This document shows, one piece after another, positions 38,811 through 50,568 of a stretch of DNA of 64,000 nucleotides (within the stretch, counting starts at the first letter, position 1; the number at the start of each line of letters is the position of its first letter). The notes under the pieces were generated by a model. That model saw nothing but the letters and a program-made list of their open reading frames with translations. It did no database searches and had not been told where the DNA came from. Origin of the DNA: Trochalopteron elliotii (lineage: Eukaryota > Chordata > Aves > Passeriformes > Leiothrichidae); assembly GCA_024734555.1 (NCBI GenBank), contig JANPWX010020150.1, positions 3,379,122 to 3,443,121 on the forward strand. Direction: 5' to 3'. A program made the translations under genes and the position numbers.

Positions 38811-40587
38811 GCAAGGATGCAATTTTCTGCAAAATTCTGTATAATAGCTTAACAATTCCACAGGATTATGTCCTTTACTGCATTATACTGTTTCTCAGAA
38901 TATCTTTTATATAACTCTACTGTTGTCCTCTTTTTAAATCCTGTTGTGTCAGAACAAAATAAAAGAAGATTACATTTATATGCCATCTTACATCTGGATA
39001 AGCCAAAAATCATGTTAGGAGGTACCTAGTACCATGAATGTAACCATAACTGGTGTGAAGGGTGTGCAGTATCACCTTGTATGAAAGTGCATGAATAAAT
39101 ATACTGCACATGTCAATGAACAGAGGCAGCTTTAGATAAAGAATATTATACTAACACTGCATTTGGCAAGATGTCCTTCAGGATCCGTGAAAGCCAAAAC
39201 AAGAAAGAAGGAGTTAAAAAAAACACCATTCAGGAACTATTTGGGTGTGATGGATTCTGCCCTGGGGTAGGACAGAGAATAGATTACTTGGTGCAATTGT
39301 TTGCTGCTTCAGTTTTATGCAGTAATTAAACATGGAACAAGAGAAAAATTTAGAAAATATTATACCCAGTACAGATTTGCAATGAAAAGATTGTCTATAC
39401 TATTGTTTAGCCAGGATAAAAGACAGGTTCCACGTGTGTTCTGGAGTAGTCTGGCCTGGCTTTTATCCTGAAGCAAGAAGTAGCCAGGCTGTGCCTATAC
39501 CAGCATTTAACTTGACAGTAAGACTGTAATATTTAAATTAGTATTTTTATCACTCCATGTACCTATCTCCAGTTTGTTGTCTCCAAGCAGTTCAGAGTAC
39601 AGGGATGAGATTTCTTTAGCAGGAAAGGAAGCCAAACCAAACTAAAACAAACCAAGCCAAACCAAAACATCCAAAGAACATGCAGAATCTATAAGCATCA
39701 ACCTGAAATAACAGTAGTTCAATCCACAGGATACAACTGGTCCTGGAGTGGTGGAATTGCTCATATTGCAGATGGCCATATGGTCACCTACACCAAGTGT
39801 TTTTCCTTGGATATATACTCTTATTGCATTACTTTTAGTGCAAACAGAGCTTCTGGAATGTTTCTGTATATTTTAATGGCCTTTTGATGCAAGGAGGATA
39901 GAGATGAAATTAAATAGATCCTCAGGCAGGATAATAGGCCTGTTCTTCTGGGCTCAGAATGAACACAACACAGTGATCAAGGACCTCAGAGGAAGCAGAA
40001 TGTGACTACATAAATTGCATTTATTTCCTTGGCTTTGGCAGAAGCTTATCTGCAAGATATTTGTATTTCAACCTATAAAAAAGTGATAAAGGAAAAAACG
40101 CTCATTATTAATGGTGTAACCTACTAGTCAGAGCTCAGAGTAATTGTACTCCTTTTAGAATAAGCATATTTTAATTACAGAAAATTGGAATTAATATAAT
40201 ATATTTTTGCAAGCAATTTTTATTAGGCATGCTGCACAGTTTTAAAGAAGCATAAAATAAATATTGCTATGCTACAGTATTTTTTCTAACCATGTAGAAT
40301 CCTAATGAATCATTATATTTTGTGAAAACCAATGAGTGGTTTATAATTATTATCAATTTTTCCTATTTTTTTAATATGATTATTTTTTCCAGCATTAGTC
40401 TTTCAAAAGTCTCAGTGAACTACCTGTCACTGGTATTGAATAAATTATAGAAATTAGCCAATATGAAACTAGATCATCAGTAGATATCTGTGGTTATATC
40501 TTGGTCACATGTTATTAAACAATGCTAAATCATTGCCTGAGATGATTTTAAGCAGAGATTGAGTTTTTAAAATATTCATTTCTACTT

Positions 40588-40960
40588 TCCCTTCCCTTCC
40601 CTTCCCTTCCCTTCCCTTCCCTTCCCGGAACTTCCCGGAACTTCCCGGAACTTCCCTTCCCTTCCCGGAACTTCCCGGAACTTCCCGGAACTTCCCGGAA
40701 CTTCCCTTCCCTTCCCGGAACTTCCCGGAACTTCCCTTCCCTTCCCTTCCCGGAACTTCCCTTCCCGGAACTTCCCTTTCCTTCCCGGAACTTCCCTTCC
40801 CTTCCCGGAACTTCCCTTCCCTTCCCGGAACTTCCCTTCCCGGAACTTCCCGGAACTTCCCTTCCCTTCCCGGAACTTCCCTTCCCTTCCCGGAACTTCC
40901 CAGAACTTCCCTGAACTTCCCTTCCCAGAACTTCCTTTCCCTTCCCTTCTCTTCCCTTCA
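40588..40960 (-). repeat. Modular GGGAA / GTTCCGGGAA array (copy 1, inverted)
   Basis: On the plus strand a run of TTCCC pentamers (40588-40625) is followed by mixtures of CTTCC/TTCCC and the 10-base module TTCCCGGAAC to about 40930, then a degenerate edge (TTCCCAGAAC, TTCCCTGAAC, TTCTC) to 40960. I count 18 exact TTCCCGGAA sites and 3 variants, all retaining TTC-N3-GAA. Modules of 5 and 10 bases keep one 5-base register almost throughout. Given as minus because its reverse complement has the same module order as the array at 44.5-45.7 kb. The 174-codon minus-strand frame through it is an artefact. Confidence 0.95.
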
Positions 40961-40977
40961 GTCTGTAATCTTACATC

Positions 40978-41112
40978 AAAGCAAGCAACCAACCAAAAAA
41001 CCAAAAACAAAAACAGCAACAACAACAAACAAACAAACAAAAACAAAAAAAAAAGAACAACAAGAAAACCAAAAACAAACAAATAAACCACCCCAAAAAC
41101 TCCCAATCAACC
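40978..41112. repeat. A/C-rich low-complexity stretch
   Basis: Nearly all A and C on the plus strand, with AACC, AAAC and AAC units, including (AAAC)n around 41026-41043. It abuts the array at 40588-40960. Confidence 0.85.
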
Positions 41113-44100
41113 AACAAGCAAAATACCTGTGCAAACCCCTGGAAAGTTAGCCAAAATTTTGTGCAATCAGCCTTTTATAAACAACCTCTGCTCTTCCCTT
41201 GTATCAAATATTCTTTATATCCTGTGCTGAAATGCTGTAAGATGTTCCTGGATGCTTTTAAATGCTATATTTCATACCCCAGAAGTGGCAGTTTTTCAAC
41301 GGAATATTTACAAAGTGTTTCAAGATTTCTGTAGGATGCTGTGTGAAATGAAATATGTTATTATTCTGAAGTTCTGGTCAGCCATGGATTTAGGATCCCA
41401 AAGCAGGGACTGAAATAAATACATTCTTTGGAGAGGGAAAGAGGAGAGAAGAAAAAGGATTAAGTAATAATATTTCAAGGATTTTTTATTTTAAATTAAA
41501 ATGCATGATTTAGACCATATTTCAATTATCAGCTCAACATTTCTCTTTAAGCAAATGACTAGAGTTAACGAGTGAGCTACTACATATTGAATACATTGAT
41601 TTTCTGCTTGGTGTAAACTCTAAATAGCCGATTAGAAAGCTGTGAATCAGAAGGACTCAGTGTACCTAATACACCCAGCAATAAATTACAAGTTGAAAGC
41701 CGTACAAATCTTTGAAGGAGAAATGTATTTCAAGCACATGACTATGAAACTTAAATGCATAAATGTTAATGGCAAGCCTGCCCTATCTACCTTAAGAAAT
41801 AAGTTATCTACCAACTTAAGAAATAGTGCACATTTTGATATGCATATCAAGCTAATGCAGAAACCTACTGTGCTTAAAGGTATAAAGATGCTTCAGATTT
41901 ATTTAAAGGAAAAATATTACTGTGAAATGAATACTTATTTGAACAATGAATAAGGGGGTTCACTGTGTGCTGTCTTTTTTGTCCTTGCTCATCATCATCA
42001 TCATCACTTGGGCTCACCTGGTGTCATGCTTTTGCAAAAGGTTTCATTCCGATTTTGAACACTACATAACCAGGCCAAAGTCATCCTTGCAGTAATTTTG
42101 TCAGAGCTGGGCATGAGGGTTTGCTTCAAGGTTTGTAAAAACAGATGATTTAGATGAACAGTACTGAACAAAAGGGGAAAGCTGTCCTTACTTTAAAGAT
42201 GGGATACTACCTGACAGATAAAGATGAACTGGTGATAGGAAGTGTTATGCGCAAGTCCCTTTGAGCTACCTGTCTGTTTGTCACATCCTTATTCTTCTTT
42301 TAACTATCTGGCTGTCCATCTATTTTAATTAGTTTTCTATCTGTACCTCTTGGTCCATCCTAATAGCTGTATCTGTCTATTTGCTACACCTGGTTGTATT
42401 ACATCCATCTGGGCCTTGCAAAGGTGGTATCCATTTGTCATACACATACAGTACTTCTGCTGTGTCAATCAAAGTCAAATTCAGCTTTCTTTTTAATATC
42501 TAAATGGATGATAATTTTTTAATTCATTGGGACAGGAACCATTTTTTTGCTTCATGTATCTGAATTACTTATCACTTATTCCAGTCCATAATCCTGACAC
42601 AGATCTTCTTTTACTACAATGACTGTAGCATTAGTAGGAGTTTTCAGATTAGGGACACACTTCATCTGTCAAACATGTGGGTTGTTCTGTGTTTTCCCTA
42701 CTTTTCTTCTGCTGTATAAATATTATGAAGAAAGAACTAAAGCTAGGGAAATATTTTGTTTTAGTATTCCACTAATTTCCAAACTTATTATTTTAATATT
42801 GAATAAATAATACGTTGAAAAGCTGTATTATTTTAAGTTATTAAAATACAGTTGAAAAAGGTAAGATTTCTCTTCCTCAGCTTTAAACCTGCCATATTTT
42901 TTTTTTCTCTAAGATTCTCTAAGTTGTGTTTTTTGAAAAGAGAAGCTGCTTCCAGAAGGTGATTTATATGTTATCTTAGTCACTCAGATTCTGATGAGAA
43001 GAACCCCCTTCCGAAAATATTTTTCTTTTTTTGCTACCCATAGAAAGAAGCCAGTGAACTGGTTTAGGGCAGGTAGCTGATTTCTAGACAAGTAACAAAA
43101 GACAGGGTAAGCCCATATCTATTGTCACAAGGCTATATAAAAATGAAAGTACCTAATGTTTCATATACGTGCCTGGTTTTAGCTGTAAAAGTTCAAAAGC
43201 TCAAACTCTCAATGTAAGTCCTAATAGACCAAACTTGCAACAACTTTTTTCCTCTTTTTCTCCCCATTGTGAATGGATCTGGAAAATATAGTAGGAGTCT
43301 ACACTTAGGTGTTTAAGGAGGTTTATAGGTTATGGTTTCTTTTCAGATGTCCAAATTAATGTAAAATTACAGTTGTTTGTCAGGGATGGAAAGGGAACTA
43401 ATATGTATTTGAACAACAATTGCATTTCCTATCTTTAGAATACTGAGCTCCCTACTGTGCATGGGTAAGTTATCACTTCCTTTCAGGAGGATTAAAAAAA
43501 ATGTAAAAAAGAAAACCTAAAAGAAACCCCAACCCTGAAAAACAATAACCCAGAAAACCCAGCTGGTGTGGACGCTTTTGTTTGCATTTTGAGTTCAATT
43601 TTGTTAGAAAAAAAAATATCTGGCATGTTATGCAACACTATTTTCAGTGGTTCTCAGTATTTCCTTGACTGCAAGGTTCAGCATGGTAGAGTTGACCAGA
43701 ATTAAATCATGTTCTTAATGTTTGGTGCATCTTGGACTGGGGCTGAAAGAGAATATCAGGATGAGGATCACAAAAGTGTGGCAGAATTATTTTTCTAAAA
43801 TGCCAAAGACTGTCCACCAGTCACTGCCTGGCAGGAGTCATTAAACCTAACCATTCATAATAAAGATATTGATTAAAACTGGAAACTGGTGAGCCACACA
43901 ACTTCTTGTGGCTTAGGAAAATATTCCTGCTGGAAATATTTACTGTATTTTCCCAGTGTTTGTCTGTATTTTCCCTTAGTTTATGGCTTGAACTCCTCTG
44001 AAAAGGTGGGTCTGAATCTACCTTATATGTAATCCATGTGAAAGTTTAGACAGAAACTGTAATCAAACCTTTTTCACCTCTTTTGTTTTTTCTTTGTCCA

Positions 44101-44536
44101 GTTTTAGAACACCAATAAGGTCAGGGACAACCAGGTTAATTTGTACTCAGATTGAAGGAGATTTGTACAGCTCACAACACAAGTAGATGCTGGCCTGCTG
44201 CTGGGGCAATAAAATGCTGAAAATACCATAAACTTTATTAGCTGAAACTCCCCTATGAATCACAGCTTCAGAAAAGCAGGGAGAAAAGAAGGAAGAGGCT
44301 GAAGCTGGCCCTGTAAACTCTCTCCTGCTTCTGAAATTGGCAGCTCCAGATACAGATACTGAATGTAAATGCTTTATTTGGGAAAGGTACAGTCCAGCCA
44401 CAAGCAGACGCTCACAGGTGGGTGTGGTGAAGAAAAAAAGGGGAAAAAAATAAAAGGAAGAAAAAGAGGAAATAAATACACAAGTAGGCAGAAGAAGGAG
44501 GAGGAAAAAAAAATTAAAAAAAGAAAAGAAAGAAAG
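41113..44536. other. Unique non-coding sequence between the inverted arrays
   Basis: No gene supported. A short (CAT)n run lies at 41990-42006. The plus-strand frame at 41642-41953 (103 codons, Lys/Met/Asn-rich) has no recognised domain. The last about 120 bases (44425-44536) become A/G-rich before the second array. Confidence 0.5.
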
Positions 44537-45664
44537 AAGAGAAGTTCCGGGAAGGGAAGTTCCGGGAAGTTCCGGGAAGGGAAGGGAAGTTCCGGGAAGG
44601 GAAGTTCCGGGAAGGGAAGTTCAGGGAAGGGAAGGGAAGTTCCGGGAAGGGAAGGGAAGTTCCGGGAAGGGAAGTTCTGGGAAGGGAAGTTCCGGGAAGG
44701 GAAGGGAAGTTCCGGGAAGGGAAGGGAAGTTCCGGGAAGGGAAGTTCCGGGAAGGGAAGGGAAGTTCCGGGAAGGGAAGTTCCGGGAAGGGAAGTTCCGG
44801 GAAGTTCCGGGAAGTTCCGGGAAGGGAAGGGAAGTTCTGGGAAGGGAAGTTCCGGGAAGGGAAGTTCCGGGAAGGGAAGTTCCGGGAAGGGAACTTCCGG
44901 GAAGGGAACTTCCGGGAAGGGAAGGGAAGGGAAGGGAAGTTCTGGGAAGGGAAGTTCCGGGAAGGGAAGTTCCGGGAAGGGAAGGGAAGTTCCGGGAAGG
45001 GAAGGGAAGTTCCGGGAAGGGAAGGGAAGTTCCGGGAAGTTCCGGGAAGGGAAGTTCCGGGAAGTTCCGGGAAGTTCCGGGAAGGGAAGTTCCGGGAAGG
45101 GAAGTTCCGGGAAGTTCCGGGAAGGGAAGTTCCGGGAAGGGAAGTTCCGGGAAGGGAAGTTCCGGGAAGNNNNNNNNNNNNNNNNNNNNNNNNNNNNNNN
45201 NNNNNNNNNNNNNNNNNNNNNNNNNNNNNNNNNNNNNNNNNNNNNNNNNNNNNNNNNNNNNNNNNNNNNNNNNNNNNNNNNNNNNNNNNNNNNNNNNNNN
45301 NNNNNNNNNNNNNNNNNNNNNNNNNNNNNNNNNNNNNNNNNNNNNNNNNNNNNNNNNNNNNNNNNNNNNNNNNNNNNNNNNNNNNNNNNNNNNNNNNNNN
45401 NNNNNNNNNNNNNNNNNNNNNNNNNNNNNNNNNNNNNNNNNNNNNNNNNNNNNNNNNNNNNNNNNNNNNNNNNNNNNNNNNNNNNNNNNNNNNNNNNNNN
45501 NNNNNNNNNNNNNNNNNNNNNNNNNNNNNNNNNNNNNNNNNNNNNNNNNNNNAAGGGAAGGGAAGGGAAGGGAAGGGAAGGGAAGGGAAGGGAAGGGAAG
45601 GGAAGGGAAGGGAAGGGAAGGGAAGGGAAGGGAAGGGAAGGGAAGGGAAGGGAAGGGAAGGGAA
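44537..45664 (+). repeat. Modular GGGAA / GTTCCGGGAA array (copy 2) with gap
   Basis: After an A/G-rich lead-in, the array is built from GGGAA (5 bases) and GTTCCGGGAA (10 bases) in irregular order up to the gap at 45170. I count about 36 exact TTCCGGGAA sites plus four variants (one TTCAGGGAA, three TTCTGGGAA) before the gap. After the gap only pure GGGAA pentamers remain to 45664. The common neighbour spacing is 15 bases, with 10, 20 and 25 also present. Each long module carries one CpG inside CCGG. Long frames on both strands (44369-45694 plus; 44374-45687 and 44514-45710 minus) are repeat artefacts running through the gap. Confidence 0.95.
45170..45552. other. Assembly gap (383 N)
   Basis: Run of N inside the array. 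Composite modules lie on its left and pure GGGAA on its right, so the transition between the two array types is hidden here. Confidence 0.99.
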
Positions 45665-46074
45665 TTTGTACTGAAATTAGGAAACAAATATTAAAATCTA
45701 ATATGTTCATATTTTTTTCTTAGGGATCATTACTTAAATATTTACATCCACATATTAAGCTCCTGAGGAAGGGGTATAATCCAACTGCAGGACTGGGTTC
45801 TGATGTGATACAAACTGGCACATTTCCTTTGAAGCTCAATGGACAATACTGCTGTGCAGAAAATCAGCAGTTTAAATTGTTTTGTTCAGTCTTGTTGCCT
45901 CAAGTTATGCAGACAGACAGTTCATTTTGGATGTTAAAAACAGGGATTTGGGAACAAAATTAAAAGAAAGAAGTCTAGTTACAGATAGTCAGATAAGGAA
46001 ATTGGATTTACATTTAGTTAGAAAATAAAAGGAAAAGAATACGTAGACTAGGTAGGCATTTGTATCCATCCCAC

Positions 46075-46100
46075 TATATATATATATATATATATATATT
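46075..46100. repeat. (TA)n microsatellite
   Basis: Thirteen or so uninterrupted TA units. Confidence 0.95.
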
Positions 46101-47818
46101 TTTATGTAACAACAATTTGGTCTTATCTCTGACGGTACATGTGAGATTACACCTTGATTGTAAAATGGTTGCTGCATTAACTGGAACAGGCACATGTGCC
46201 AGTTCCCCTGGATTTTACTGTTATACAACTGCTCCAGACCATCCTGAGTAAAACTGCTTAAAAAAGAAGTGTCTTTTTTTATTTAATAATTTGTTATATT
46301 TTGTTATATGGAAAAAAATATTTTTTTGAAACTTAGCATTTTTGTGTGATAAAGTTTTGAAAGGTTGACTAAACAAAAAAAAGTATATTTTATGAATTTG
46401 TATTTCACTTCTGAAAATAAACGTTTATATGTATTCTTAGAAATTAAAATAATTTATTCAAAATTACATGATAAAATTATTTTTAAAAATATGATAAAAG
46501 CCTTTTTCTTCCTTAAAGGGAAACTTCTTCTCTTCTGCTTGTATGTTTCTAGCTGCAACAGAAATGTGTTAATATTTCCCAGTTAGTTACCACCTTAAGA
46601 CTCCACTTAGATATTACCTGCGCCTGAGGATTAGTTCCGATCGATATTTCACATTCTATAAATACACACTATTTTAGATTTATTTTGCCAGTTTTCTGGC
46701 CTGATAGTTTCCCCCCATCCTTACCTACTATTTCTCTGTGAAATGACACACATCTCACAGAAATATTGCCGGGGGAAAGACCGCTCCACTGCCACATCCT
46801 CTGTTCTCACTGCCTCCCAGACTCACTGCCTCTTGCCTCCTCTTCTTGTAAAGAGCATCCTGAACTCCAGAAACTGAGCTTTCCCTCGTGCCACAGAGGT
46901 CCTGACACTCAATCTGCATAGCTCTTATCTGTCCTGCACAGAAGGAGGGAGGGAGAGATGTAAGAGTCTATTTTTTGCAGTTCAAAGTCACATTTCTTTT
47001 ACATGTTATTTTTTTTCCCCCTCCCCCTTTTTCTCTTTTTTTTTATATTTTTCTTTTTTTTTTTCTTCCTGTTCCCCCACCCCAAGATAAATAGAGGTAG
47101 AAAGGACAAGTGGTTTTGATTAGCATTTAAAAATGTTGTCAATTTTTAATGAAAGTGTAACCTCCAACCATCAACTTTGCACAAACTGGAGACAAGGTTG
47201 CAAAATGAATGCTAATATCCTTGGCAGGCTTTGGCTGGATTGCCCTTCTGTGAACTTCCCTTGTTGTTAATTTGTTATGTCAGCCCATATTAGCAGTTTC
47301 AGGAGCCTAAACTGGCGAGAGTATCAGCCTTAAGGAGCCAGAGTACATAAGAATTTGCTGTTACTGATATCATTATGTAGTTACACAAAAAGGTTTGAGG
47401 TCTGGGTCCTTCAGCACTGTACATCCGGCAGACCTAAATCTTGCCAGATGGTGTTTCCCCAAAGGGGCTTATCATTCAAGTGTAAAATGAGAGACCAGAA
47501 GTGAGGGGGGCAAAGGGAGGAGGTGGAGAATTATGCAGGTGAGATAATTCTACGTGACGTGAGTTAGTTACATAAAGAAGAGACTACCCTTTCTACAGGC
47601 ACTTGTGACTGGCTGCGTAAGTGCCTCAGATGTATTTCTAACAAGTCATTGCTGTGTAGAGCAAAAAAAAAAAAAAAAAGAATTTGAAAGAACTGGTGAC
47701 ATGGCTTTGTAGGTATTCATGAAGATGTTCCCTGAGCACAGAGGGAGGAAATTGTAAATATGGTGTGAGAAATTTTGAGCAGTGGAGCAGCAGAGGTTGA
47801 CAGTGTTGGTATTGCACT

Positions 47819-47845
47819 GAATATTCCATTATACATGGAATATTC
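47819..47845. repeat. Inverted repeat, 11-base arms
   Basis: GAATATTCCAT (47819-47829) and ATGGAATATTC (47835-47845) are exact reverse complements around a 5-base loop. CATTCC/GGAATG-like cores (TEAD-type) are approximated but not matched exactly. Confidence 0.85.
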
Positions 47846-48060
47846 ATTTTTATTTATTTATTTTATTGAGTTCCATGTGAAGAATCACTGGGTAAATTGC
47901 CTTTTTCTGAGTGAATCACCTTTGTACTTGCCTGGAGTGTTCCTAATATATGAAATAGTCAGGCAGCTTCACAGAAAATTCCATTCAAAATGAACCAAAC
48001 ACAAATATTTTGTAATGTAGCACAAACTCCATCTTTCCTTTATTCGTGGAATCATACCAG

Positions 48061-48130
48061 TTATTTAATAGTGAGTGGAAGAAGTAAGAACAAATTTATT
48101 TAATAGTGAGTGGGACAAGTAAGAACAAAT
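48061..48130. repeat. Tandem duplication of 35 bases
   Basis: Copies at 48061-48095 and 48096-48130 both begin TTATTTAATAGTGAGTGG and end AAGTAAGAACAAAT. They differ only at a couple of central bases, so the duplication is probably fairly recent. Confidence 0.92.
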
Positions 48131-50568
48131 TAGTGTATCATTCTAAAAAATGAGCTGTGAATGGGACTTCAGCTCTCTTGAAGATTATTCTGAACACAAA
48201 AATTATTAACTTAAATTCTACCCGACCACACAGTTCACCATGGTGCTAGCATTCTCACCTGTGTGATGTGTCTGTACAAGTCTATGTGTGTGCATGTGTG
48301 TTTATACACAGAGACTCTTCTGTAAATAAGTGACCCTAACTCTGCAGAAATGTAGTCAATGTGTGTGTGCAGTACAGTGCCTGTTTCACTGTGCAGATCA
48401 CTGCTGCTGTGTGGAGAAGGAGCAGAGAATAATTCCATATCTATTGAAAGATGAAACGCCCAATTCTGCAATCGGAGAGGCCCATGAAGGCACTATCTAG
48501 GCCTCTGTTTCTTTTTCCTTGCCATGAAAATGTTACACCTGCACTGGTCGAAAGCACATATCAGTATAATACAAATCAGATATCAAATGAAAGTAAGAAA
48601 ATGGGACCATTTTGCAGCCTGAATACATAGGCTGCAATGTTCTCTCTGCAGTGTTTAAAGGACAGAGCTACTCATAATACCCAACATATGGCTTGTGTAT
48701 ATAATCACATACACCCTGGTTATAGATGCCTGTGTACCTGTCTGGATGAAGCATGAATGCATGACAGATTTTCACACAGAAGAGGAAGGGAGAAAAAAAA
48801 ATTAAAAATAAAGGTCATGAAGTTTGATTATCTCCATATTTAAGGTTACTCTAAGCAGTCTGCAAATAACAAGGTACTTTAATACCCTGCTTGCACTTTA
48901 GTCTCATTTAATATAAACCTATGAAAGATTATTCCTGAAGTCATTATCTTTAACTGTTGAGAGCATAGATCATGCCTAAGTGACTGAAGTGCCAGGAGAA
49001 CTCTCAATGGGATACTGCTGAAGATCTGATATATGTCTTTTGGTATCTATAGGAGTCAAATGACATGCAGAAGAAGAGCAATGATAACTTTGAAGAATGG
49101 GATGTGTTCCACAGGCAGCCAGGACTGTGAGCCTACGGCAAGCTGGGGATGGCTGAGTGATGTCATGAGAGTGCCGCTGATTTTAGAGCGGTGTTAATGA
49201 AATTTTATAGGGGACTCCTTCTACCGATTAATCCTGTTGGCTTTGCAGATTGTCTTCAGGGGTGGGGTGAACTGCATCCTTATGCTTTGCACTGGGAGCA
49301 GAGACATCAGAATGACCATAAAAGGTTGCTCATTTTGTCATGGTCCTGTTTGAGTGCAAATTCCTTGAGATAGCTGACATGTAGGAAAAAGAATCCAGCC
49401 ATATCTGTCTAAAGTGACTAAAATCTGGGGAGTAGAAAACTCACTAGCAACAGGACAGAAAATTCAGGTTTGAATGATAGAAGTTAGAAAATCAGTAAGT
49501 TTGAGAGTAAGTGTACAGAAAATGGTTCTTATGAATGTGAAAGGGAAGTCTAACAAAAGAAAGAGACATTGCATAATTGGAGCTCTGAGAAAGTCTGTAC
49601 TACATACCCAGAAAATCATGGCATAGTGGATGTAACATTGTTCACTTGGGTCAAGCAGGAGGTTTGGTATCATTTTCAGGTGCACTTAGTGGACAACCTA
49701 CATCTTTTACTATGATTGAAGCAAATGACAGGAAACATCCATAGATGTCTATCTGAGTAGATTGGGTTATACAACAGACACTCAGAGGTACCTGACAGGA
49801 ACAGTTTCCTTCAGATTCTTTGAAAGATGTGGAACAAAACAAATTTAAATTGAGTGTATGTATTATTCACAGGTTTGCTAAAGAATGATTTATTTTTTTG
49901 ACCCTTTACTCCTGCTGTAATAACTGCAAAATATGTTGACGACCTCGGGTTTTGAATTCTGTTCTTGTCTCTTCTGAGAGTTGCAACGTAATTTAAAATG
50001 GTCACGACACTCTGTTTATCAGTTTGATTATCCCCAAAATACTTATAATGATACTTAGATTCTTCAGGGAGTCTTGTGAATTGAAGCCTGAAAAGGTCTT
50101 TGAGGTCTGGAAATGTAATATATACTGTCTCAATCCCACATATCATCATTCAATTAGAGTTATTTTGCTCCCTTTATATGCCTCTGACAGCGTTTTTCTG
50201 ACTTCTGTGAGTTGTTTAGGGTTTGTTTCTATGTTTCTTTTTTTTGGTGGGGGGAAATTTGGTAAGTGCTCTTGTTTGGTTGTTGCTTGGTTGGTTGTTT
50301 AAATGAACATATGAGGCTCACTTATATTTCCTCTATTCACTCTTGATTATAGACTGTTCAAATATTTGATGAAATATTCTCTGAAGATATGGTTCTATTT
50401 TTTGCATATGAATTATACATAAAGTGACCCTCTCTGTTGTAAACTTTTGTATTTAACTATCTTTTGTATGCATCAAATGAGCAAACCTTGGTTCTTTGGA
50501 AGAAAAAACAATGGCTGACAAAGCCTCACCCTCTCTTATACTGCATGCTCTTAACATGTATGTTAAAT

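Larger units (their letters stand above)
35301..40586. other. Unique AT-rich non-coding stretch
   Basis: No gene supported. It contains a T/C run at 37489-37539, an A-run at 37808-37820, a 28-base palindrome at 38783-38810 and an A/C-rich patch at 39632-39668 (AAACC, AAGCC units). Confidence 0.5.
45665..50568. other. Unique non-coding sequence
   Basis: No gene supported. Sub-features: (TA)n at 46075-46100, T/C-rich 47003-47075, A17 at 47663-47679, a hairpin at 47819-47845, a 35-base tandem duplication at 48061-48130 and TG-rich sequence at 48279-48302. Segments 47100-47600 and 49100-49380 are free of simple repeats and less AT-biased than their surroundings. Confidence 0.5.

Noticed and set aside
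40582..41106. 174-codon minus-strand frame
   Set aside because: Readout of the inverted TTCCC array joined to an A/C-rich stretch. No domain beyond the repeat.
41642..41953. 103-codon plus-strand frame with a start and stop in unique sequence
   Set aside because: No recognised domain and codon usage like the surrounding DNA. It could only be rescued by transcript evidence or conservation.
44541..45169. Heat-shock element array (alternating GAA and TTC)
   Set aside because: HSEs need a 2-base spacer between inverted GAA units. Here the spacers are 1 and 3 bases, which fits STAT-type sites instead.
40588..45664. CRISPR-like or bacterial repeat array
   Set aside because: Units are 5 or 10 bases with no unique spacers, and the context is a vertebrate genome.
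44369..45694. 441-codon open frame (and frames of 437 and 398 codons on the other strand)
   Set aside because: They exist because GGGAA and GTTCCGGGAA contain no stop in these frames. Nearly half of each is unknown bases, and the same stretch is open on both strands.
46800..46930. GC-richer stretch with CTGCC/CCTC units as a possible exon or CpG island
   Set aside because: Few CpGs, stops in all frames over short distances, and no consensus splice pair I could support.
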